DNA from: DATCMH01 sp036563505
GTDB taxonomy: Bacteria > Pseudomonadota > Alphaproteobacteria > Rhizobiales > Beijerinckiaceae
Assembly: GCA_036563505.1 (NCBI GenBank)
Contig: DATCMH010000002.1
Coordinates: 496,001 to 560,000 of the forward strand
Reading direction: 5' to 3'
Length of the DNA stretch: 64,000 bases
Below, piece by piece: positions 17,724 to 25,854 of the stretch. Made by a program: the position numbers and the translations under genes. The notes beneath the pieces were generated by a model, which was not told the origin of the DNA, made no database searches, and saw only the letters and a program-made list of their open reading frames with translations. The stretch's first letter is position 1; each line of letters opens with the position of its first letter.

Positions 17724-17835
17724 GTCATTCCGGGGCCGCGCAGCGGAACCCGGAATCCACGGCTGGGCCGGATGCTGCTCGCAGCCGCTCACCGCGTCAT
17801 GGATTCCGGGTTCCGCTGCGCGGCCCCGGAATGAC
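17724..17835. repeat. 110-base imperfect palindromic repeat, copy 1
   Basis: Begins TGTCATTCCGGGGCCGCGCA and ends with its inverse (TGCGCGGCCCCGGAATGACG), with a middle containing GGATGCTGCTCGCAGCCGCTCACC. Nearly the same unit occurs at 29856-29966, 32241-32354 and 47417-47525. The long inverted termini make it a REPIN- or MITE-like non-coding mobile repeat. Confidence 0.85.
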
Positions 17836-17853
17836 GGCGAGGGTGGCCACCGA

Positions 17854-18930
17854 TCAGGTGATCCGTCCGCGCGCCGCCACGGCGATCTCGCCGACGATCA
17901 TCTCGCCGCGTACCGCGATGAGCCGGTCGACCATGTTGACCACGACGCAGACGTGGTTCGGCACGATCCGCACCACGTCGCCGACCTTGGGCCGGTCGTT
18001 GCAGGCGGAGAGGTCGAGGAAGCCGTGCTCCTCGGCGAAGCGGGCGATCTTGGCCCGAGGGTGCTCCAGGATAAGGCCGTGCCCGTCGAGCCCGCCGGTG
18101 TCGGAGGTGAGTGTCTTCGAGCCGGCGTCGAGGATGCCGCGCTCCGGCGCCGCCCGGCTCACCACGGTCGAATAGACGTGGAGCGCGCAGTCCTCGAGCG
18201 TGGCGACGCCCGCCGCGACCTGCATGCGGTCGTTGAAGATCGAGGTGCCGGAGCGGTGCTCCGTGGCGCCCTCCAATTCGCCGAGATGGATGAGATTCGG
18301 GGAGCCGCCCGTCGAGACGATGCGGGGCGCGAGGCCAGCCTCGCGCAGGCCGGCCATCGCTTCATCGAGGAAGGCCTGGGTCGCCGGCCAGCCGTCGACG
18401 GGCGGGTAGAGGAGGAAGCCCGCGAAATCGAGGCCCGGCGCCGCCGCGACTTGGCGGGCCAGCGCCACCGCCTCGCCCGGCGTCTCGACGCCGGCGCGCT
18501 TCAGCCCCGTGTCGCATTCGATGACGACGGGGAGCGGCCGCTCGGCGAGCCGCGCCGCCTCGGGCAGGCCCTCGATCGTCACCGGGTTGTCGGCCGCGAC
18601 CGTCACGGTCACCCGGCGCAGGAGCTGGCCGAGGCGCCCGAGCTTCTCCTGCCCTAAGATGTTGTAGCTGATGAGGATGTCGTCGAGGCCGCCGTCGGCC
18701 ATCACCTCGGCCTCGCCGAGTTTCTGGCAGGTGATCCCCTTGGCGCCCGCCTCCCGCTGCATGCGGGCGAGCTCGGGCGACTTGTGCGTCTTGATGTGCG
18801 GGCGGTTCGCGACGCCCGCCGCGTCGCAGCGCGTTTGAAGCTTGGCGATGTTCGCCTCGACCCGATCGAGGTCGATGACGACGGCCGGCGTGCCGTAGAG
18901 GCGCGCGATCTCGGCAGCGAGCGGGGTCAC
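17854..18930 (-). CDS. DSD1-family PLP enzyme (D-serine dehydratase/D-threonine aldolase-like)
   Basis: 358-residue fold-type III (alanine-racemase-like) PLP enzyme. The Schiff-base lysine is in RPHIKTHK (about K47), and a metal pair H326/C328 lies in PNHVCVVVN near the C-terminus. A His-x-Cys zinc pair is the pattern of eukaryotic-type D-serine dehydratases; D-threonine aldolases usually carry His-x-Asp, so dehydratase-type activity on D-serine or D-3-hydroxyaspartate is somewhat favoured. It is the last gene of the leftward cluster, and its GTG start overlaps the amidohydrolase stop (GTGA), so it likely handles a D-amino acid released by the upstream hydrolases. Precise reaction not established. 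Confidence 0.85.
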   Translation of the reverse strand: MTPLAAEIARLYGTPAVVIDLDRVEANIAKLQTRCDAAGVANRPHIKTHKSPELARMQREAGAKGITCQKLGEAEVMADGGLDDILISYNILGQEKLGRLGQLLRRVTVTVAADNPVTIEGLPEAARLAERPLPVVIECDTGLKRAGVETPGEAVALARQVAAAPGLDFAGFLLYPPVDGWPATQAFLDEAMAGLREAGLAPRIVSTGGSPNLIHLGELEGATEHRSGTSIFNDRMQVAAGVATLEDCALHVYSTVVSRAAPERGILDAGSKTLTSDTGGLDGHGLILEHPRAKIARFAEEHGFLDLSACNDRPKVGDVVRIVPNHVCVVVNMVDRLIAVRGEMIVGEIAVAARGRIT

Positions 18931-20114
18931 GCGGCGACACCCTCAGGCGAACGGCGCTTGGCGAACTTGGCGCTGCGCTTCGGATGCCACCAGCGCCCTT
19001 TCAGCACCACGCCTTCAGAGAGGATGCGCTTGTCGCCGGCGAGGTGTTCGCCCAGCACGTCGACGTAGTCGAACTTGCCATCCTTCACGGAGAGGATCGT
19101 CGCGTCGCCGAGCGCGCCCACCTTGAGCGAACCGTATTCCGGGCGCTTCAAGGCCATGCCGGCGTTCAGCGTCGAGGCGGCGATGACGTCTTTCAGGCTC
19201 ATGCCAAGGCAGAGGAACTTCGACATCGTCGTCACCTGGTCGAAGGCCGGCCCGTCGATGCAGAGCTGGTGGACGTCCGATGAGATGGTGTCGGGCAGGA
19301 AGCCGTTCGCCAGCATGGCCCGGGCGGTCTTAAAGGCGAAGGAGCCCTTGCCGTGGCCGATGTCGAAAATGACGCCGCGCTTGCGGGCATCGAGGACCGC
19401 GGGCTTCACGGTTCCTTGCGCGGTGCAGGGCGCGTTGGGGAAGGGCCGGAAGGCATGGGTCAGCACGTCGCCCGGCCGCAGCATGTCGAGCACCTCCTCG
19501 TAGGACGGCGGCGGCTCGTCGATATGGGCCATCAGCGGCATGCCGACCTCTTCGGCCACCTGCAAGGCGATGTTGAGGGGCGCGGTGCCCTGATCGCCCG
19601 AGGCGTGGCGGCCGACGCGCACCTTGATGCCGACGATGAGGTCGCGGTTGGCATCCGCGACTTCGGCCGCCTCGCGCGGCGCCATGAGCCGCACGTCCTG
19701 GCTCTCGCCCACCATCACCGTCTTCGAGAAGCCGTAGATGCCGGCGAACGAGACGTGGAGATAAGCGAGGATGCGCGCGTCCGAGCGCTCGATGACGTGC
19801 TTGCGGAAGCCCGCCCAGTTCCCCGGCCCCGCGCTGCCCGTATCGACGGAGGTGGTGACGCCCGACATCCGGCAGAACTCGTCCGCGTCGATGCCGAGGG
19901 ACGTGCCGCCCCAGTAGACATGGGTGTGCAAGTCGATGAGGCCAGGCGAGACGATATAGCCTGAGACGTCGCGGATCTCGGTCTCGGGCCCCGCCTTCAG
20001 GTTTGGCCCGAAGCCCGACACCTTGCCGCCGGTGAAGGCCACGTCGCAGACGCCGTCGTGGTTCTGCGACGGGTCGATGACGCGGCCGCCCGTCAGGATG
20101 AGATCGTGTTCCAT
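18927..20114 (-). CDS. Amidohydrolase/deacetylase family metallohydrolase
   Basis: 395-residue amidohydrolase-superfamily enzyme, close to the dihydroorotase-like EF_0837/AHA_3915 group annotated as amidohydrolase/deacetylase. The metal motif HxH appears in SPGLIDLHTHVYWGGTSLG (near residue 60), followed by GIKVRVGRHASGDQG (likely bridging lysine), PLMAHIDEPPPS, FDIGHGKGSF and ISSDVHQLCIDGP with the late Asp. Members hydrolyse N-acyl amino acids or cyclic amides. It starts 30 bases after the ATPase gene dppF-like and overlaps the next PLP-enzyme gene by four bases, so all belong to one operon. Substrate unknown; deacylation of an N-acyl-D-amino acid is a reasonable inference. Confidence 0.85.
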   Translation of the reverse strand: MEHDLILTGGRVIDPSQNHDGVCDVAFTGGKVSGFGPNLKAGPETEIRDVSGYIVSPGLIDLHTHVYWGGTSLGIDADEFCRMSGVTTSVDTGSAGPGNWAGFRKHVIERSDARILAYLHVSFAGIYGFSKTVMVGESQDVRLMAPREAAEVADANRDLIVGIKVRVGRHASGDQGTAPLNIALQVAEEVGMPLMAHIDEPPPSYEEVLDMLRPGDVLTHAFRPFPNAPCTAQGTVKPAVLDARKRGVIFDIGHGKGSFAFKTARAMLANGFLPDTISSDVHQLCIDGPAFDQVTTMSKFLCLGMSLKDVIAASTLNAGMALKRPEYGSLKVGALGDATILSVKDGKFDYVDVLGEHLAGDKRILSEGVVLKGRWWHPKRSAKFAKRRSPEGVAA

Positions 20115-20143
20115 GGGCCCCTCCCCTCGTGTTCTCGTTCGTG

Positions 20144-21199
20144 TCAGGCCGCTACGACCGGCGCCAGACGCCTGAGCAGCGGGTTCTCCGCGTCTGGCCC
20201 GTCGTTGAGGTGGCAGGCGGCGTCCTGGCCCGCCTCGACGAACTTGAGCGCGGGCTCCTCGCTGCGGCAGCGGTCGAAGGCGTAGGGGCAGCGGGTGTGG
20301 AAGCGGCAGCCCTTCGGCGGATTGATCGGGCTCGGCACGTCGCCCTTGAGCAGGATGCGCTGCCGACTGGCGGTCGGGTCGGGCACCGGCACGGCGGAGA
20401 GCAGGGCTTCCGTGTAGGGGTGGCGAGGTCGCGAAAAAATCTGCCGCTTCGTGCCCGTCTCGACGATCTTGCCCAGATACATGACCGCGACGCGGTGCGT
20501 CATGTGCTCGACGATCGCGAGATCATGGCTGATGAAGAGGAGGGCCAATCCCAGCTCGCGCTGCAGGTCCTGCAGGAGGTTGACGATCTGCGCCTTGACC
20601 GAGACGTCGAGGGCCGAGACCGCTTCGTCGCAGACGATCACGTCGGGCTCGGCGGCGAGCGCCCGGGCGATGCCGATGCGCTGGCGCTGACCGCCGGAGA
20701 ACTCGTGCGGGAAGCGGTCGATCGCGTCACGGGCTAAGCCGACCTTGTCCATCAGCTCGGCCGCCCGCTCCGCCACTGCTGCCCCCTGGCGCAGGCCGAA
20801 ATTGCGGATGGGCTCGGCGAGGATGTCGCCCACCCGCAAACGGGGGTTGAGGCTCGAGAACGGGTCCTGGAACACCACCTGCATCCGCTGGCGCAGGGGG
20901 CGAAGTTTGCCGGGCGACAGGTCGTCGATGCGCTGGCCGTTCAAGATCACCTGCCCCGCGGTGACGTCGAAGAGGCGCAGGATCGCCTTGCCCACGGTGG
21001 ACTTGCCGCAGCCCGATTCGCCGACGAGCGAGAGGGTTTCTCCTTTGGCGATCTCGAAGGAGATGCCGTCGACGGCGTAGACGAAGGCGGTCGGGCCGGA
21101 GAACAAACCGCCCCGAATCGGGAAGTGCTTCTTGAGGTCGTTGACCTGGAGCACCGCCCTGCCCGCCGACGGCGCGCCGGAGGAGACGATCGCGCTCAT
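20144..21199 (-). CDS. Oligopeptide/dipeptide ABC transporter ATPase (DppF/OppF type)
   Basis: 351-residue ABC ATPase. Walker A is SLVGESGCGKSTVGKAILR, the Q-loop VVFQDPFSSLNPRLRVGDI, the signature FSGGQRQRIGIARALAAEPDVIVCDEAVSALD with Walker B, and the H-loop LLFISHDLAIVEHMTHRVAVMY. The C-terminal oligopeptide-transporter extension contains CRFHTRCPYAFDRCRSEEPAL, a cysteine cluster found in OppD/OppF/DppF-type subunits. ATG overlaps the stop of the partner ATPase (ATGA). Together with the partner it powers import through the two permeases upstream. Confidence 0.95.
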   Translation of the reverse strand: MSAIVSSGAPSAGRAVLQVNDLKKHFPIRGGLFSGPTAFVYAVDGISFEIAKGETLSLVGESGCGKSTVGKAILRLFDVTAGQVILNGQRIDDLSPGKLRPLRQRMQVVFQDPFSSLNPRLRVGDILAEPIRNFGLRQGAAVAERAAELMDKVGLARDAIDRFPHEFSGGQRQRIGIARALAAEPDVIVCDEAVSALDVSVKAQIVNLLQDLQRELGLALLFISHDLAIVEHMTHRVAVMYLGKIVETGTKRQIFSRPRHPYTEALLSAVPVPDPTASRQRILLKGDVPSPINPPKGCRFHTRCPYAFDRCRSEEPALKFVEAGQDAACHLNDGPDAENPLLRRLAPVVAA

Positions 21200-22185
21200 G
21201 CCGCGATCCCTTCCCGCGCCGCGTAGTGGCAGGCGGCCGCGTGGCCGGGCGCCTTGTCCTCGAGCGCCGGCGCGAGTTCGCGGCAGACCTGGGTCACGAG
21301 AGGGCAGCGCCCGGCGAAGACGCAGCCCCGGATGCGGGACTTGAGGCTCGGCACGAGACCGGGGATCTCCGCGAGGCGCACGCCCTCCCCCGACAACGAC
21401 GAGCCGAGCTTCGGAACGGCGCCCAGGAGCCCCTGGGTGTAGGGATGGCGCGGGCTGGCGAAGAGCTGCCGGACCGGGGCCTCCTCCACCTTGCGGCCGG
21501 CATACATCACGACCACCCGGTCGGCGACCTCGGCCACGACGCCGAGATCATGGGTGATGAGCATGATCGCCGCGCCGACCCGACGCTTCAGATCGCGCAT
21601 GAGATCGAGGATCTGGGCCTGGATCGTGACGTCGAGCGCCGTCGTCGGCTCGTCAGCGATGAGGAGTTTCGGGGAGCAGGCCAGCGCGATGGCGATCATC
21701 ACCCGCTGGCGCATGCCGCCCGACAGCTGGTGGGGATATTCCCGCACGCGCCGGCCGGGCTCGGGAATGCCGACGAGGGTCAGCATCTCGACCGCACGCG
21801 CCTCGGCCTCGGCTTTCGACAAGCCCTGATGCAGGCGCAAGGTCTCGCCGATCTGCCGGCCGATGGTGAGCACCGGGTTCAGGCTCGTCATCGGCTCCTG
21901 GAAGATCATCGAGATCTCGTTGCCGCGAATGGCGCGCATCTCGCGGGCCGAGGCCTGGAGCAGGTCCTTGCCCTGGAAGCGGATCGCGCCCGCCATCTTG
22001 CCCGGCGGCTCGGGGATGAGCCGCAGGATCGACATGGCGGTGACGGACTTGCCGCAACCCGATTCGCCCACGATCGCCAGCGTCTCGCCGGCCTCGATCG
22101 CGAACGAGACGCCGTCCACGGCGCGGTTGACCCCGTCCGGGGTGCGGAAATGGGTTTGAAGGGCGTCGACTTCGAGGAGCGCCAA
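21196..22185 (-). CDS. Oligopeptide/dipeptide ABC transporter ATPase (DppD/OppD type)
   Basis: About 329 residues with TTG as start: ALLEVDALQTHFRTPDGVNRAVDGVSF follows, the normal N-terminus of DppD/OppD. A GGGGAGA sequence lies about ten bases upstream of this TTG. Walker A is AIVGESGCGKSVTAMSILR, Q-loop SMIFQEPMTSLNPVLTIG, signature LSGGMRQRVMIAIALACSPKLLIADEPTTALD, and the C-terminal Cys-rich segment GCVFAGRCPLVTQVCRELAPAL. The same frame stays open far upstream over the permease gene, but that part is low-quality Arg/Pro-rich sequence and is rejected. It forms the ATPase heterodimer with the next gene, with a stop/start overlap. Confidence 0.93.
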   Translation of the reverse strand: MALLEVDALQTHFRTPDGVNRAVDGVSFAIEAGETLAIVGESGCGKSVTAMSILRLIPEPPGKMAGAIRFQGKDLLQASAREMRAIRGNEISMIFQEPMTSLNPVLTIGRQIGETLRLHQGLSKAEAEARAVEMLTLVGIPEPGRRVREYPHQLSGGMRQRVMIAIALACSPKLLIADEPTTALDVTIQAQILDLMRDLKRRVGAAIMLITHDLGVVAEVADRVVVMYAGRKVEEAPVRQLFASPRHPYTQGLLGAVPKLGSSLSGEGVRLAEIPGLVPSLKSRIRGCVFAGRCPLVTQVCRELAPALEDKAPGHAAACHYAAREGIAA

Positions 22186-22208
22186 AGGGTCAGGTTCTCC
22201 CCATCGGT

Positions 22209-23147
22209 TCAGATCCGTTTCGCCAGGCGAGGGTCGAGCGCGTCGCGCAGGCCGTCGCCCAGAAGGTTCACGGCGAGCACGGTGGTGGACAGGAACAGCG
22301 CCGGGAACAGGATGATGTAGGGCTTCACCTGCCAGAGCGAGCGCCCCTCGGCCATGATGTTGCCCCAGGAGGGCACGTTCGGCGGCACGCCGGCGCCGAT
22401 GAAGGAGAGGATCGCCTCGACGATCATCGCCGAGGCGCAGATGTAGGTGGCCTGCACGATCATGGGGGCGAGGGTGTTGGGCAGGATGTGCCGCCAGATG
22501 ATCATCGGGAGTCGGGTGCCCGATGCCACCGCGGCGTCGACGTAGGGCTGTTCCCGCAGGGACAGGACGACGCCGCGCACGAGCCGGGCGACCCGGGGGA
22601 TCTCGGCGACGGTGATGGCGATGATCACGTTCTGCACGCTGCCGCGGGTCAGCGCCATGAGAGCGATGGCAAGGAGGATCGGCGGGATCGACATCAGGCC
22701 GTCGATGATCCGCATGATGATCCCGTCGGCGAGGCGCACCATGCCCGACACGAGGCCGATCGCGAGGCCGGCGACGGAGGCGAGAGCCGCGACGCCGAAG
22801 CCCACGATCAGGGAGACGCGCGCGCCGTAGAGCACGCGGGAATAGAGATCGCGGCCCAGCGTGTCGGTGCCGAACCAGTAGAGGGCCGAGGGGGCCCGCG
22901 TGCGCCGCGACGGCGCGAGCGCGGTCGGGTCGGTCGTGCCGAGCAGCGGCGCGAAGATCGCGATGAGCGCGACGAGCAGAAGGAGCGCCCCGCCAACCGC
23001 GATCGCCGGGTTGCGGCGCAAGAACCCGAAGACGCCCCGGGAGGGCCTGCGCTCCGGCAGGACATCCGGCAGGTCGGGGGCGACCGCGAAAGATCTGGCG
23101 GCCGGCGCGTCGACGCGCGGCGCGGGACGAGGATGGGCGCTCGTCAA
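22209..23147 (-). CDS. Peptide-type ABC transporter permease (DppC/OppC)
   Basis: 312-residue inner-membrane permease with six predicted helices, preceded by a cytoplasmic N-terminus ending in the typical FLRRNPAIAVGGALLLLVALIAIFAPLL. Hallmarks are FGTDTLGRDLYSRVLYGARVSL and the EAA loop YVDAAVASGTRLPMIIWRHILPNTLAPMIV, which contacts the ATPases. The likely start is a TTG at 23147, overlapping the stop of the upstream permease (TTGA). Alternative starts just inside exist, and the first 40 residues are poorly conserved, so the N-terminus is uncertain. Confidence 0.94.
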   Translation of the reverse strand: MTSAHPRPAPRVDAPAARSFAVAPDLPDVLPERRPSRGVFGFLRRNPAIAVGGALLLLVALIAIFAPLLGTTDPTALAPSRRTRAPSALYWFGTDTLGRDLYSRVLYGARVSLIVGFGVAALASVAGLAIGLVSGMVRLADGIIMRIIDGLMSIPPILLAIALMALTRGSVQNVIIAITVAEIPRVARLVRGVVLSLREQPYVDAAVASGTRLPMIIWRHILPNTLAPMIVQATYICASAMIVEAILSFIGAGVPPNVPSWGNIMAEGRSLWQVKPYIILFPALFLSTTVLAVNLLGDGLRDALDPRLAKRI

Positions 23148-24085
23148 TAGCGGATCCTCGGGTCAAGCGCGGTGTAGACGAGGTCGACCAGCAGGTTGAT
23201 CACCACGTAGACGAAGCTGAAGAGCAGCACGATGCCCTGGATGACCGGGTAGTCGCGCCGCAGGATCGCGTCGACGGTCAGCCGGCCGAGGCCGGGAATG
23301 GCGAAGACGCTCTCGGTCACCACCGCCCCGCCGATGAGAAGCGCGACGCCGATGCCGATGACGGTGACGATCGGCACGGCGGCATTCTTCAAGGCATGCA
23401 GGAACAAGACGCTCCCCTGCCCCAGGCCCTTGGCCCGCGCGGTGCGGACGTAATCCTGGCTCAGCACGTCGAGCATGGCGGCCCGAGTGATGCGGGCGAT
23501 GAGCGCGATGTAGACGAGGCCTAGCGCGATGGCGGGCAGGACGAGATTCTCGAGCCAGGGCCTGAAGCCTTGCGCGAAGGGCGTGTAGCCCTGAACGGGC
23601 AGCCAATCGAGCTCGAGGGCGAAGACGTAGGCCAGGAGGTAGCCGACGACGAAGACCGGCACGGAGAAGCCGATCACGGCGAAGCCCATGACGCTGCGGT
23701 CGAGGAGGCTTCCGGCCTTCCAGGCGGCGAGCACGCCCATCGGCACCGCGACGCTCACCGCGAGGATGAGCGTCACGATCATGAGCGAAACGGTCGGCTC
23801 GATGCGCTGGCCGATGAGATCCGTCACCGGCAGGCTCGTGAAGATCGAAGTGCCGAGATCGCCCTGCAGCACCCGGAAGAACCACTCGCCGAAGCGGACG
23901 AGGAAGGGGCGGTCGAGCCCCAACCCCTTCCTGATCTTCTCGACGTCCTCAGGGCTCGCCTGATCGCCCGCGATCACCGCGGCGGGATCGCCCGGCGCGA
24001 TGTAGAGCAGGCTGAAGACGAACAGCGCGACGAAGCCCATCACGGGGATGGTCGCGAGGATCCGTCGCGCAACGAAACCGAGCAT
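23144..24085 (-). CDS. Peptide-type ABC transporter permease (DppB/OppB)
   Basis: 313-residue permease. N-terminal MLGFVARRILATIPVMGFVALFVFSLLYIAPGDPAAVIAGDQAS and the EAA loop YVRTARAKGLGQGSVLFLHALKNAAVPIVTVIG mark it as DppB/OppB. Six membrane helices are predicted. It lies 28 bases downstream of the substrate-binding-protein gene and overlaps dppC-like translation by four bases, consistent with one transcript for the importer. Confidence 0.95.
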   Translation of the reverse strand: MLGFVARRILATIPVMGFVALFVFSLLYIAPGDPAAVIAGDQASPEDVEKIRKGLGLDRPFLVRFGEWFFRVLQGDLGTSIFTSLPVTDLIGQRIEPTVSLMIVTLILAVSVAVPMGVLAAWKAGSLLDRSVMGFAVIGFSVPVFVVGYLLAYVFALELDWLPVQGYTPFAQGFRPWLENLVLPAIALGLVYIALIARITRAAMLDVLSQDYVRTARAKGLGQGSVLFLHALKNAAVPIVTVIGIGVALLIGGAVVTESVFAIPGLGRLTVDAILRRDYPVIQGIVLLFSFVYVVINLLVDLVYTALDPRIRY

Positions 24086-24113
24086 GGCTTAGGCTCTTAA
24101 GCCGTCTTCGGGA

Positions 24114-25715
24114 TCATGCCGTCTTGGACACGCCCCAGAAGAAGGGTAGCGGCCCTTTCGTCACGCCCGCCACGTTCTTGCGCCAGGCCTGGTAGGTGAG
24201 GAAGAAGCCTGTGGGCGCGTAGACCACGTCCTCGAGCGCCGCCTTGTTGAGCCGGCGCATGGCGGCCTTCTCCTCGTCGAGGCTCGCGGCGTTGAACCAG
24301 GCCGTGACCTCCTGCTCCACCTTCGGGCTGTCGGGCCAGCCGAACCAGGCCTTGTCGCCGTTGGCGCGGATCGCGGTATAGGCCGCCGGGTTAATGCAGT
24401 CGGCGCCCGCGTGCCAGGTGTGGAACATGCCCCAGCCGCCCTGGCCGGGCGGGGTCTTCTGGGCGCGCCGCGCGCCGACCGTGCCCCAGTCGGTCGCGAC
24501 GAAGTCGACGTTCATGCCGATCTTCTTGAGCAGGTCCGCCGTGACGTCGCCGAAGGCCTTGGTGATCGGCTGGTCCTGGGCGACGACGCAGACGACCGGC
24601 TGGCCGGAATAGCCCGATTCTGCGAGGAGCTTCTTGGCCGCTTCGATATTCCTCATCTTGAGGATCTCGCCGCCCTCCTCGTTGTAGAGTGGCGTCTCGG
24701 GCGTGAAGAAGCCCGGCACCGGCTTCCAGAGCTTGTCATCCTCCCCGACGAGCGCCCGCATGTAGTCCTCCTGGTTCATGGCCATGAGGACGGCGCGGCG
24801 CACCTTCACGTCGTTGAAGGGCGGGTGGAGGTGGTTCATGCGGAAGGCGCCGATGTTGCCGAGCGGATCGGCGATGTCGACGTTGATGTTCCGGTTCCGG
24901 CGCAGCAGCGGCACGAGGTCGGAGATGGGGTTCTCCCACCAGTCGACCTCGCCGTTCTGGAGGGCCGCGGAGGCCGTCGCCGGATCGGGCATGATGACCC
25001 ATTCGATTCGGTCGACCATCATGCGCTTGCCGCCGGCGAGCCACGAGGCCGGCTCGGGACGCGGCTGATAATCGGCGAAGCGCTCGAACACCGCCTTGGC
25101 GCCCGGCACCCACTCGTTGCGCACGAACCTCATCGGGCCGGAGCCGACGTATTCCGTGATCTGCTGGAACGGGTCGGTCTTGGCGATGCGCTCCGGCATG
25201 ATGAAGGAGCAGGGCGCGTTGTTCTTGGCGAGCGCCAGCAGCATCTTCGGGTAGGGCTGTTTCAGAACCCATTTCCAGGTGCGGTCGTCGACGGCGGTGA
25301 GCTCGTTCTGGATCGCCCGGATCATCAGGCCCATCGGATCGCGGGCCGACCAGCGGGCGAGGCTCGCTACCACGTCTTTCGCGAGCACCGGCTCGCCGTC
25401 ATGGAATTTGAGGCCCGGACGCAGCTTGAACGTCCAGGTCAGGCCGTCGGCCGAAACCTCCTCCGATTCGACCATCTGCCGCTGCGGCTGCAGCTTGTCG
25501 TCGAAGCCGTAGACCGTGTCCCAGACGAGGGCGGCGGCGTTGCGCACGACGTACTGGGTTCCCCAGATCGGGTCGAAATTCGCCAGATTCGCCTGCGGGA
25601 CGAAGCGCAGCGTGCGGGCATTCGCGCCCTGCGCGATGGCCGGCGCGGCCAAGCCGCCGCTCGCCGCCAGAAGGCCGGTGCCGGCCGCCGATTTGAGGAA
25701 GGTCCTGCGATCCAT
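24114..25715 (-). CDS. Peptide-type ABC substrate-binding protein, Tat signal
   Basis: 533-residue family-5 extracellular solute-binding protein. The N-terminus MDRRTFLKSAAGTGLLAASGG is a twin-arginine signal, so the protein is probably folded before export to the periplasm. The body has the family-5 signature (ETAARLVWDTVYGFDDKLQPQ-like region, GLTWTFKLRPGLKFHDGEPVLAKDVVASLARW). The frame is open to 25889, but the ATG at 25715 exactly begins the signal peptide. Tat export of such a protein is unusual but known in alphaproteobacteria. The bound ligand is unknown; operon partners suggest a peptide or N-acylated D-amino acid amide. Confidence 0.94.
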   Translation of the reverse strand: MDRRTFLKSAAGTGLLAASGGLAAPAIAQGANARTLRFVPQANLANFDPIWGTQYVVRNAAALVWDTVYGFDDKLQPQRQMVESEEVSADGLTWTFKLRPGLKFHDGEPVLAKDVVASLARWSARDPMGLMIRAIQNELTAVDDRTWKWVLKQPYPKMLLALAKNNAPCSFIMPERIAKTDPFQQITEYVGSGPMRFVRNEWVPGAKAVFERFADYQPRPEPASWLAGGKRMMVDRIEWVIMPDPATASAALQNGEVDWWENPISDLVPLLRRNRNINVDIADPLGNIGAFRMNHLHPPFNDVKVRRAVLMAMNQEDYMRALVGEDDKLWKPVPGFFTPETPLYNEEGGEILKMRNIEAAKKLLAESGYSGQPVVCVVAQDQPITKAFGDVTADLLKKIGMNVDFVATDWGTVGARRAQKTPPGQGGWGMFHTWHAGADCINPAAYTAIRANGDKAWFGWPDSPKVEQEVTAWFNAASLDEEKAAMRRLNKAALEDVVYAPTGFFLTYQAWRKNVAGVTKGPLPFFWGVSKTA

Positions 25716-25854
25716 GTTGCTCTCCCTGACGAGCCGCCTCTGACGGGCGGTTTCGAGCCGGAGTGTAGGGAGCTTTCGCGGTCCCTGTATACCCGTCTCG
25801 CGTCCGCCCCTCGTGCGGATGCGGAGGTTTGCACGGATCGTGCCAGACGGGGCG

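Noticed and set aside
21196..23166. An apparent 656-residue fusion upstream of the DppD-type ATPase
   Set aside because: The first half is an out-of-frame reading of the permease gene (Arg/Pro-rich). The ATPase starts at a TTG at 22185 with good Shine-Dalgarno spacing.
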